A stretch of 64,000 nt of DNA from Bettongia penicillata ogilbyi (taxonomy: Eukaryota > Chordata > Mammalia > Diprotodontia > Potoroidae), in contig JAJHZJ010000061.1 in the NCBI GenBank assembly GCA_023548195.1, positions 8,163,378 through 8,227,377 of the forward strand, given 5' to 3'. The translations under genes were made by a program, and so were the position numbers. Below the pieces are notes generated by a model, which did not search any database, had not been told where the DNA came from, and saw nothing but the letters and a program-made list of their open reading frames with translations. Positions 39,801 through 51,800 of this stretch are shown in pieces (position 1 is the first letter of the stretch; each line of letters opens with the position of its first letter).

Positions 39801-42800
39801 GAGGGCTTTGGTGGCACAGACCCTAACAGGCCGCTGCTGGAGATGCCACTTCCCAAAGAGAAGGGTGGAGTAGGAACAGGAAGAAACTTACTTAAGAAGG
39901 GGGTAGGGTGTAGCCACCAAGAGGAAGAAAAGAAATACCATCTGGAAGCTTTATATTTTAACTAATAGTTCTTGCTAAGGAGGCACAAAGTTCACTGTCT
40001 CTATGCAGTTGAAGAGCTACCAATATTGTCCACATGTTCCAAATGGCATTATCTGGGATCAAAGATCTATCACCCTACCCTAGGTATAACTCTGATGGGA
40101 ACATATAAGAAATGAAATTCTGATCACACAATTGTGAAAAATTCAAAATGATACCCTCACAAACTTATAAAGAACATCAACGGTCACTTAGTCTTAAGTG
40201 CCTTAAGCAGGACCCTCTTCTATATCCCACTGAGACATACTCAGCCAGATGTTAAAGTATGGTATACATAATGGAAAGAACACTAAACTTGAAAACAGAA
40301 TACCTTGGCTTGAATTCTGGCTCTGCCACTTGTTATATATGTGAAATGAGAAAATATTCTTCCCCCTTCTGGGGTAGTTTCCTAATTTATAAAATAGGGA
40401 TAATAATACTTGTGAGCTACAGAGGTGTGAGGGAAGATCTTTGTCAACCTTGAAGCACTACATGAATTTTAACTACTGTTATTTTTGTCTCCATCTGCAA
40501 AATGAAGGGGTGGGATTACAGCATCTCAAAAATTCTTTCCAATTTGAACATCTTGGAGCCTCTGAATCTCCAGACAGGGAAACGTTCAAAGAGACCAATG
40601 TAGATCAACAGGAAGTTTCTTGATTAGCTCAGACAAAAGGTGGTCAGACAGTCAAAGATGACAGCAAAACCACATAGAAAGGAACTAAGAATAATATAAA
40701 AAGGCTAACATCAAGATTTAATTTTCTCACAAAAAAATTCAAAAGATAATATAGGTTTTAATTATGTTTTGAGGAAAGAGAAGGATGAAGAAGATAAATC
40801 AAACATTTGAGAAAGATAGTATAAATGATAATAGTGGAGTGAGGGTAGAAATACTCAACTCCTATTTTGCTTCCATCTTCACCTAGAGCTCCCTCTTTTT
40901 CCCTCCTGCTCATCTTACATCATCTCTCAGATGACTTCCACCACTATGTCCTTCACTCTTCATCTCACACAAAGGGGCAAATCTCACTACATCCATCCTA
41001 GATCACCTCTCATCTTCTCTAGCAAATTGTCCCCTCTATCATCCCTACTCTTTTTCTAAACTTCAACCTCTCCTGATCTACCGGCTCCTGTCCTGCTGCC
41101 TACAAACACACCCCTGTCTTTTGCATCCCTACAAAACCTTGACTTGATCATACAATTCATGTTATTGTCCTCTATCTTTCATCCCCTTCTTGGCTAACTA
41201 CCTTGAGGAAATCATCTAAAATTGATTTCATTTCCATTTGCTTTCAGTGGATTCTAAACCTTTTTTTCAGTCTGGCTTCCATCCTTATCTTTTGACTAAA
41301 ATTATTCTCTCCAAAGTCACCAGATTACCAAAGCTAATGACTTCTTCTTAGCCTTCACCCTTCTGGAACTCTCAGCAGCATTTGAAATTATTGATCACTT
41401 TCTTCTAGACATATTCTCATCTCTAGATTTCAGGTGTTTTTCTTTTGACACAATATCATAACTAAGTTTCTGCAATTTTCAGGTGGTGTCTTTATTTCTT
41501 CATAGTGCTTTCCTCTAAGAATTCTAAGCTTTCTTGAGTAGTAGCGTATTTTGCACTTGCCAGCTAGGTGGCACAGTGAATAGAGTACTGGGCCCCTAGT
41601 CAAGATCTCATTCCAATCCCACTTCAGACACTAGCTGTGTGACTCTGGACAAGTCATATAACCACGGTCTGCCTCAGTTTCCTCAACTGTAAAATGGGGA
41701 TAATAATGAGCTCTATGGATCTCCACTATCTAACTCATAGGGTTCTTGTGAGAATCAAATAAGATAATAATGTTAAAGTGCTTAGCACAATGTCTGACAC
41801 ATGGTTGGTACTTAATAAATGCTTGTTCCATCCCCCTGTTTCCATTCTTAGAAGTTCAAAAATTCTTTTATTAGATTTTCCAGTCATTTGGTCACTGTTA
41901 CAGTGTCTCAGGTATATCATGTTTTTTCCTTCAATCTCAAAATTCCACCTTTGCCATAGGAAGCTTATCAGATAACAATAAATAGCCATGCTACTTTAGA
42001 TTTCCTAATAGGTAAGAAGGCTAACACTTGGAATATCCTTTTCATAAAAACACATTTTCACATTAGTCATGTTATAAAGAATTAGAATGGAAGGAACCAC
42101 AAGAGAGAAGAAACAAAACAAAACAATTAAATAAAGAGCAAATAGAATTCTTCAATCTGCATTCAGACTCCATAGTTCTTTTTTTTGGATGTGTATAGTG
42201 TTTCCTATCATGAGTCTTTTGGAATTGTCTTAGATCCTTGCATTGCTCAGAAGAGTTAAGTCTATCAAAGTAAACATTGAACAATGTTGTTGTCACTGTG
42301 TACAATGTTCTGATTCTGCTCACTTCACTCAACATCAGTTCATGTGAGTCTCTCCAGGATTTTTTGAAATCCACCTGCAAACTATTCCTTATGGAACAAT
42401 AGTATTCCATTACATTCATATACCACAACTTGTTCAGCCATTCCCCAGTTGATGGGCATCCCTTCAATTTACAATTCTTGGATATCACAAAAAGAGCTGC
42501 TATAACTATTTTTATACATGTCAGTCTCCTTTTCCTGTTTTTATGATCTCTTTGGAATACAGACCTAGACGTGGTATTGCTGAGTCAAAGGTTATGCCCA
42601 TTTTTGTAGCCCTTTGGACATAGTTCCAAATTGCTCTCCAAAATGTTTGGATCAATTCATAACTCCACCAACAGTGCATTAATATTCCAATTTTCCTACA
42701 TCTTCTCCAACATTTGTCATTTTCCTGTTTTGTCATGTTAGCCAATCTGATAGGTGTGATGTGGGACCTCAGAGTTGTTTTGATTTGCATTTTTCAAATC

Positions 42801-45800
42801 AATAGTGATTCAGAGCATTTTTTTCCATGTGACTACAGGTAGCTTTAACTTCTTCATCTAAAAAGCTGCTGTTCATATCCTTTGACCATTTATCAAATGG
42901 TGAATGATTTGTATTCTTATAAATTTGACTCAGTTCTCTATATATTTTAGAAATGAGGCCTTTATTAGAGATACTAGCTATAAAAATTGTTTCCCAGCTT
43001 TCTGCTTCCCTTCTAATCTTGGTTGCATTTATTTTGTGCAAAAAGTTTTTAATTTAATGTAATCAAAATTATCCATTTTGCATTTCATAATGTTTTCTAG
43101 CTCTTGTTTGGTCATAAATTTTTCTGCTCTCCATAAATCTGTCAGGTAAACTATTATCTCCCAGTTTCCTTATAGTATCATCCTTTATATCTAAATCATG
43201 TACCCATTTTGACTTTATCTTGGTATAGGGTGTAAGATGTTGGTTCATGCCTAGTTTCTGCCATACTAGCTAGTTTCTGCTATACTATTTTCCAGTTTTC
43301 CCAGCAGTTTTTGTCAAATAATGAATTCTTATCCCAGGAGCTGAAGTCTTTGGGCTTATCAAACAGTAGATTATTATGGTCACTGACTATTGTGTCTTGT
43401 GTACCTACCCCATTCCACTAATCCCCCACTCGATTTCTTAGCCAGTACCAGGTAGTTTTGATGATTGTTGCTTTATAATACAATTTAAGATCTAATATGG
43501 CTCAGCCACCTTTGGAATATTCTTAATAGGATGCTACAACATAAAAGAGAAGATTTCAAAGGGTTTGTCAAAAGGTCATTAGGATCCTGTGATCTAAAAT
43601 TTTATAAAGGAAGTTGGCTAAAGAGGGACAGAAAACTTTCCAAAACCAACCAGTTCCAATGAAGAAAATAAATGGAGTATAAAGACACTAACGTGTTTGA
43701 ATAAGCAATTCATTAAGATTTTGTTAACACATGCACAGAAGATGGAAGCAAGAACTGGTGGATAAAAATGGACACAAAAGACTGCCACAGACCTATAAAA
43801 ATAATATCAGGAAAAGACTCTTGTCAATCTGGTGCTTATGATGAAGGCCAAGAACCACCATAAAAAAAAGTCTTTTTAAGATATGCTAGAAGAGAGGAGA
43901 TGCTCAAGGATGAGACAGGACCAGTTTGTTTGGAGGTAGTGGTATAGAGTGAAAGATCACTCATTGGCTCTGAGGTAAGAGCACTCTGGTTTAAACCCTG
44001 CCTCTCAAATTTACTACCTATGGACCAAGAGTAAGTCACCCATCCTCCCTGTGCCTCCATGTATATATCTATAAAATGAGAGGCTTGGACAAGAGGTCTC
44101 TGCCAGCTCTATGATCTTAATATGGCAATGATCACAGATAACATAGACCAAAAGGAACTACTCAACTCCTATTTTGGTTTTTTTTAATTTGTTTTTTAAA
44201 TTTTGAGTTCCAAACTCTCTCCCTCCTGCCCACTCTTCCCCACTTATGAGAAGGTTGTTGTGTTGTCAGAGAAATAATGACATGACTTGCACTTGACTTT
44301 GATTTGAGTGAGGGAATGAGAAGGCAAGCAATATGGTACTGATTATGCATATGGTGTTATGCAAAATGTTGCTGTTCATCTTTCATTTTCAAAGAGGACC
44401 AATGAGATCACAGGGTGATGTCTTGACTTGTGTGTGAATTGGATTTAAGTGAAGCAGAGTTGTACAAAGTCATCAGCCTTACTCTTTCTTCTACAGTCAC
44501 CAAAATCCAGTGGCAGGACAAAATTCAAGATGGCTGGTGGATGACCTTGGCATCTTTGATGTCTCATCAGACTCTAAGCACTCCATAGTGTCTGCTTCAG
44601 CTACTACCTTCATGGCCATTAGGATAGATTGTTCTCATCTGTCCATTCTGTCAGGGAAAGTCTTCACATGCTTGGGGTAGACATCCCCCTGGATTTGAGG
44701 CCTGTCCATTACTCTCGACCTGGTTTAACATATTGGTTGAGACAGGTTTAACCAGGGTATGGACCATGTGCATTCTACAGCTTCTTGGAGCCACAAGTGA
44801 GAATTGGGTGGTAGGTGGACACCAAAAGTGAACGAGCAGCCCTGAAAAGGGCTCAGAAGCACTCACACCAGTGGTACGTTAGCTCACCTGGGAACCTCTA
44901 TGTTTGTACAAGGTGAGCAGATCAGACAAGCAATATGCACTTAATTGGGAATAAAATGAGTAAAGAAAGAGGAAACCATTCTCAACACAAATGCTTCAGA
45001 GGTTAGTAACTCCTCCCTTACCAAACAGTAGGTAAAAATACCTAAATACCCCATACACTCCATGCAAAACATATTTCTACTTTCACCATTCAACTCTTAT
45101 TTTGGTTCTGGTTTCTCTTCCAAGAAAAACAAATATCAAACTGGGAAAGATAAAGGAAAAATCTGGCTATGGAGGGATTGAAATGTGTATATGAGGAGAT
45201 GAGATGAGAACACCGAGCTGCCCTCAATGACTTTAAGTGACCAAATCCAAATAAACAACTCCTAAGGATACTAAAAGACCTGGGACATTTGACTGCCTGT
45301 CAGTGATCCTCAGAAAAGCATGCAGAATAAAAACGATGTCAAAGGACCAAAGCCAACAGATCACAAGGGCAGAACCTCAAGTTGAAAGGGACCTGAGAAG
45401 CCATATAGTCCAGCTTCCTCATTTGAAAGATAAGGAAACTACGATGAAGGGCTAATTTTCAAAAAAAAATAATTTCCTTTGAACCATGGGCAACTGAAAT
45501 TGGATATCAATTCTTTCAAAATTCTAGAACAAATTCTTACAGGAATGGTTTGGAAGGGAAGTGGCTGTCCGGACAAGCCACCACAGATACACCAAGAACA
45601 AGTCAGACCAGTCTAATTTCATTTCCTCTTTTTTTTCTCAGTGTTACTTGACCAGTAGATGGATGATGATGTCCTTGTGGAAAAGACAGAGAGAGGTAGG
45701 TTGGATAAGAATACGGTTAGGCAGATTTGAAATTGATGGAAAAACTGAACCAACAGGGAGATTTCTCGTGAAGGACTCTGTCCTTGGCCTCCTTTCATTT

Positions 45801-48800
45801 AATGTTTTATCAATGCCTTGGATGGAAGCATAGATGTTATGTTAATGAGATTTGCAGATGAAGTAAAACTAAGAGGGATAGCTAATATATAAGATGACAG
45901 AATTGGAATCCAGAAGGACTGCAACAGGGAGAAATGGAACAAATCTAATAAGATGAAATTAATAAAGATAAGTGAAAAATCTTACACTTGGGTTCTAAAA
46001 CTCTATTACACAGGTATAGTAAAGAAAATTGCGCAACAGCATAGCATAGTGGAAAAACTACTGTGTTTGGAGTCAGAAAAGCTCATTTCACATCCCAATT
46101 CTTTTATGTTACCTGTGTGACCTTGGGCAAGTCACTGAAGTTTCTGCATCTGAGTTTTCTCATATGCCAAAGGAGAGGTTAGGGGGTCAGGACTAGATGA
46201 CCCCCAAGTTCTTTTCCCTCTCCATGATCCCATGATAGAACTAGAGTTCCTGTGAAGAGGACCTAGAAATTTGGGAAAATTACAAATCAAATATAAGTCA
46301 ACAGTATGATGTGACATCTCAGAGTAATGGGAGCAAAGCTAAAGTAGACTGAAATTGTATTCGTAGCAATTCAGGGTCCAGAATGAAAAATGTGATCATT
46401 CCTCTGTACTCTGTCTTGATCAGACTACATTCTAGGCACCTCATGTTAGGAAGAGCATTGACAAGCTATGGCACCTCTAAAGAAGGATGAACGTGTTAAT
46501 GAAAGAACTAGAAACTCTATCATGTGAGTGCTGGTCAAAGAAACTAGACATAGACAGTCTGGAAAGAAGAAAATTTTGTGGAGATACGACTCATCTGAGA
46601 CATTAGACTTTTCTGCTTGTCCTAGAAGGTAGAATTAGAACTAATGGATGGCTGTGAGCTTAACCTACATGTCATTTAACTCTGGATTCATGCAGATTTC
46701 TGGGTTAAATATACAGCACAAAAGTATACCTCCCTCAATTTTAAAACCCCATCCAAAGCTTAGCACAGTTATTGGCATATAGGTGGCACTTAATAAAGGT
46801 TTGTTGACGGATCATCTCAGCTGATCTGGGAACCTCTAAGTTTGTACAAAATGAGCAGACCAAACAAGCAATATGCACTTAATTGGGAATAAAATAATGA
46901 GTAAAGAAAGAGGTGACCATTCTCCATACAAATCCTTCAGATATTAGTAACTCATCCCTTAGTAAACAGTAGGAAAACATTCTCTTCCAAGACTCAATCC
47001 CCACTGTAGAGAGAACATATCAAACATTTCTTGTGAGAACAAACTGAAGGTTTGGAAGTTTCCCTAATGCAATATCTGAATCTTTGCTTACTATACCTGC
47101 CAATTTCAGCCATATCAGTCACACCAAAAGGTCCTCGCTCTCCTCCTTTCCTTTCTCTTTCTCCCTCTCCTTTCTTTCCTTCTCTCTCTCCCTCCATATA
47201 TATGTATGGCATACATATATGTATATGCATATACATACATACACATACTCATTATAGAATGATCTGGGAGGCATCTGGGTGGCACAGTGAATAGAGGGGT
47301 AGACTTGGATTCAGGAAGATCTAAGTTCAAATGCCACATTAGACACTCACCAGCTGTCTAACCCTGGGCAAGTTACCTGAACTTGCTCACTTCCACTGTC
47401 CTTATCTATAAAATGGGTATAAGTAATGTCAGTGACCTGACTAGGCTGTTGTGAGGTTCAAACAAGATAGCACAGGTATAGTGCTTTATAAACCCATTTA
47501 AATTATGCTTTGCAAAATGCTGCATAAATGTTATTATTTATTATCATCTGTGATAGTAGATGTACTATATAGTGGATTGCTAATAAGAATCCCAAGTGAT
47601 TTCAAGAGATTTTGTTTTTTTAAATACCAGGCCAGAAAAGGGTGAAGTCATATTGTCTGAGTGGGTCACTTTGGAGCAGAACCCTGTACCTGTACCTGTA
47701 CCTGTTAGTTGTTAACGTTATACTTGAAACATGGTTGGTCGGTGTACTTCTAAGGTCAGAAGTGGGTCACTAAATAATAATTGGATCAAAGAAAGACATT
47801 TCCCAAGACTGAAAATCCCTAAAGCCTACTACTATTGCCTTCCTCTCACCATCTGAGTTTATACAATACATTTGTGTTCATCAAAACGCTATGTGTACCT
47901 ATTTTCTTTGTCAAGAAGACTCTAGATTGTCCATCGTCTTTGATGGTCTCTGAAGTTTATGTCCTTCTGAATTGGGCTAGTACTGAGCAAGTATTAAAGA
48001 CCAAGTGTTTGTTACATGAAAAAGAACAACAAATAGGATATAGAAAGAATATTAATGGAAATGCCCAACCATCCATAGGAGGAAATAACAGGGAGAAAGG
48101 ACAGATTATTCTGGGGTTCAGTTTCCTCGTCTGTAAAATAAAGTGTTTGGACTGGATGACCTCTAAGGTCACTTCCAGTTCTAGGTCTATAAATCACCAA
48201 AACTAATAAGACTGTAAGACTGATGCCTACAAATATCATTAGGAGATGTTTCCATTGGAATGCAGCTCCCATAGATTGATATTTCCCAAATGACTTCCAA
48301 TACTGAGGTAGGGTGATTGGTTTTATAGCCCAGAGGGATGAGCCAGGACAGAAGTGATGGAGGACCTCAGAACACGGAAAGCAACAAAGAGGGAAAAGAA
48401 GTAACAAGACGGAGACTTGGTGGACCAGCAGGACTACATCCATAGGGATGGTCCCACAATTCCCTATTCTGCTCAGATGAGAGTAAGAAGAATTCACACA
48501 ACTCAAGGAGTCAGGATGGACAGTGGCCAACCGTTCTGCAGCTGTCAGTATTGGATGGAGAAGTCTAGCGCCCAGTCCAGAACCAACAAACTGCTGGAAT
48601 AACTGTGTATTACCAGGTGAAGTTGCTGATTGCTTCCCCTGCCATTCAAGACCAGAAAGGAAGCCAGTAGGAAGCAAAGCTTTATCCTGGATGTGGAGAG
48701 GAGGGAGAACTAAGATGTGCTACAGTTTCTACTACAATGCATGATATTAGCAAGTCTTTACTACTCTAATTAATGTGCTTGTTTAAGTAGGACCTTGAGG

Positions 48801-51800
48801 GTGAATGCTAACAGCTTGAATCTACCCAAGGGAGAGTGGTAGGTAGAAGTTTGCCAGTGATTGACAGATAACTCTTACATAGAACCTGGGAGGGGCAGAG
48901 TGCTAGGAGATAGACTATAGAAAGCACTTGTTTCTGTGGCCTCATGTCCTGTTGCATGTAGTACATACATGCAAAACATGTTACATGTCTATACAACAGT
49001 AAACTGACTAATAAAGTAACCTGGGGATTCTAATGAAGGATATAAATTCAATTATATAAAATTTGTTTATATTATATTTATTAAAATGGATTATTTATAT
49101 GGTATCTATCTATGAAATTAAACATTATTCAATCAAATATATGTATGTATTTATATATTTCTATTTCTTTTGTTTCAAAAGAGATGATAATGAGAAGTCC
49201 TAATTTTCCAATCCTTCAAAGTTCTTAAGGGCATCTTCTGGCCAAGAGGTTGGGAGAGAGGGGCAGAGAAAGGCTCTTCTTTTGCCCCCTTCTCCCCCAC
49301 CATGATTCCTCCTGAGGAACTTTAGGAACTGCTCTTAGCCAATCCATCAGGGATTGCATTAAGCCTGGGAATATAAAGAAAAGTGAAAACAGTCCAGACC
49401 TTCAAGGAATTCACATTCCAATGGGGCAAACATCATACAAATGACTGTACTTTCAAGATATATACAGTGCAAATAGAAGGTCATCTCAGACCAATGGCTC
49501 TGGGGGTAGGGGCTTGGGGGACTCAGGGAAAGGCCTCCTACAGAAGGTAGAATTTGAGATCTCTCCTCTAGTCTACCAGATAATTAAATACTGCTTTCTG
49601 AACTAGCTTGCTGTTTTTCTAGGAGCACCATAGGGCATGACTAAGTCTCTCAAACCAATTACAATATTCTTCCTGCGTAGCATCATTTCATCCCTCCAGT
49701 GGCTGGAAGTATTCCATACCTTCCCCATTTGATTCACTTAGTTTAGTGCTTTTATTATTATTCTATTGATTCAATAGAAATGTCTAGACCTTTTCATACC
49801 TAGTTTATACCTCTGATTAAATCCAAGCCCTCTATAATTATTGAGGCAGAGTTATGGAATACCCTTCTTACAATGGAAAGTCATCACTGGAGGGGCTGCA
49901 GGAAGTGAAATATATAACACGCTAGTGGTAAAGTTATGAGCTGATCTAATTGCTCTGGAAAACAATTTGAAACTACTGGATAAAATAAACTAGACTTTTC
50001 ATAGCCTTTGAGCCAGCAAAATTCCACTACTGGGTAAAAGAAGGTTCAATATATATCAAAACATTCATAGTAACACTTTGTGTGGCAGGCAAAAATTGGA
50101 AGCAAAGTGAACGTCCATCAATTGGGAAATGGTTGAATAAACTGTGATCCATAAATATAACAGCATTATTGTACTATAAGGAATGACGAATATGGGGAAC
50201 TCAGAAAATATGGGAAGACTTGTATAAACTTATGGAGAGTAAAATAACCAAAACCCAGAAAGAAAATACACAATTATTAAAATAATATAAAGAAAAGAAA
50301 CACAAAAAAGTAACTAAATTCACACTAAATCTGATATTTAACAATAAATTCAGATCAGATAACAATAGATGACAGATGTGGCAGATGTGGACAGATACAG
50401 TTGCTGTTTTGATCTGTTTAACTTTTTTATTGTTATTATAAGGAAGGATTCTGGGTAATAGGGGAAGGGTGAATAGGGAAATGATTGAAATATAAAAAAA
50501 CAAAGAAATTCATAAAAACTAGTATTTTGTATGTAGTACATATCAGTAAATACATGTTGAATGAGATGATGGAATTGATATTCAAATTTTTTTAAAAGGA
50601 TAGATAGAACCAGGGTTAAATATGAGGATAAAAATGTAAATTCTTGCATAAAGTTGTTTTTTTTTTTTTATCTGCACAAGTAAAGGACAGAGGAAATGTA
50701 ACTTGGCAATAACTCACATGAAAACTATTTCAGGGGTTTTAGTGACCACAAAGTTAACACAAGCCAGTAGGGCGGGAAAGATGCTTTGAAGTCTAACAGA
50801 AGCTCAGGTTGCTTTAATACAGAAAGATTATACAGATTAAAAAAAGTAATGGTCCTGCCATATTGGTCAGATGATATCTGGAATATTTATTCATTCGTGG
50901 ACAGAGCTGTAACTGCAACAGTGGAAGCTCCACGTGGGGCCAAATTAAAAGAGGGCCAAACTGACCTCAAAGGCATTTGGAAGGAGGGGTAACTGCTGGT
51001 AGGAGTCAATAAAGGGAAGAATGCAGGGCAAGGGTAGGACCATCAACACTACAGCCCTTGTGGAATATATTGTTCAGCAAGCCCCTTTACCAGTGTCTGA
51101 GGAACTCAGATCCAGTTGCCTTACAAGCCCTCCCACTCACATACCCTTTCTACCTCCATCTGGGCAGCATAGAGATCATGGGAGGCACCACACATCACCC
51201 ATGATCATTCATTCCTTTCTATACCACCTCCCCTCTTCCCATCAAACATATTACATATACACTTGCAGGAGGTGCAATCACTCAGGCACAAATCTTGGGG
51301 AATAGGTAAACTCCAAATTCAACTACTTTGAATGTCTCCAAGGAAAATCCCTGTCTTTTACCACCATGGAAGATGTGGGTGCTTGGGGTCCCACCTGTAT
51401 GTGAATGGGAATGATGGTAGAATTTGAAAAGAGAGGTAGATGGGTAGGGAAGGGAATCAGTTTTCCATTTGTCATATATCTGCTAACCTGAAACTGCCAG
51501 GCATTCTTAAAATAGCACCTGGCTTTAAAGAATGATAAGTTGAAATAAAAAAGTTTTACGTCTTCTCCATTTCACAAATGCCTAGAAAAAGCCATTTCCA
51601 CTCCTTGTTTATACTTCTCTCACTCACTGCTCAGTTCTTGTAATCTGACTTCCGAATTTACCACCCTGCGGAAGCCACCCTCTCCAAGGTTATCTCTGAT
51701 TGCTCCATTGATACACTTAACAGCCTTTCCTCAAGTCCTCATCCTTATTACTTCTCTGCAGGTTTCAATGATGTTAACTATCCCTTCCTCCTGCATATTC

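Larger units (their letters stand above)
43530..46745 (+). mobile_element. CR1-type LINE remnant, interrupted several times
   Basis: Sense CR1 pieces occur before and after younger insertions. The region at 45845-45990 reads FADEVKLRGIANI and then NKMKLIKISEKSYTWVL, the FADDTKL region of CR1 reverse transcriptase. CR1 3' landmarks follow at 46430-46660. Insertions are a MIR at 43935, the L1 nest at 44180-45088 and SINE pieces at 45360 and 46030. Confidence 0.75.

Noticed and set aside
42072..42790. 138- and 89-codon minus frames as genes
   Set aside because: They are L1 ORF2 remnants (HITPIRLANM motif) within the 42041-43510 L1 copy, with broken frames.
47835..48206. 123-codon plus frame as an exon
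   Set aside because: It ends within a SINE fragment, lies antisense in ALOX5AP intron 1 and has no recognised protein.
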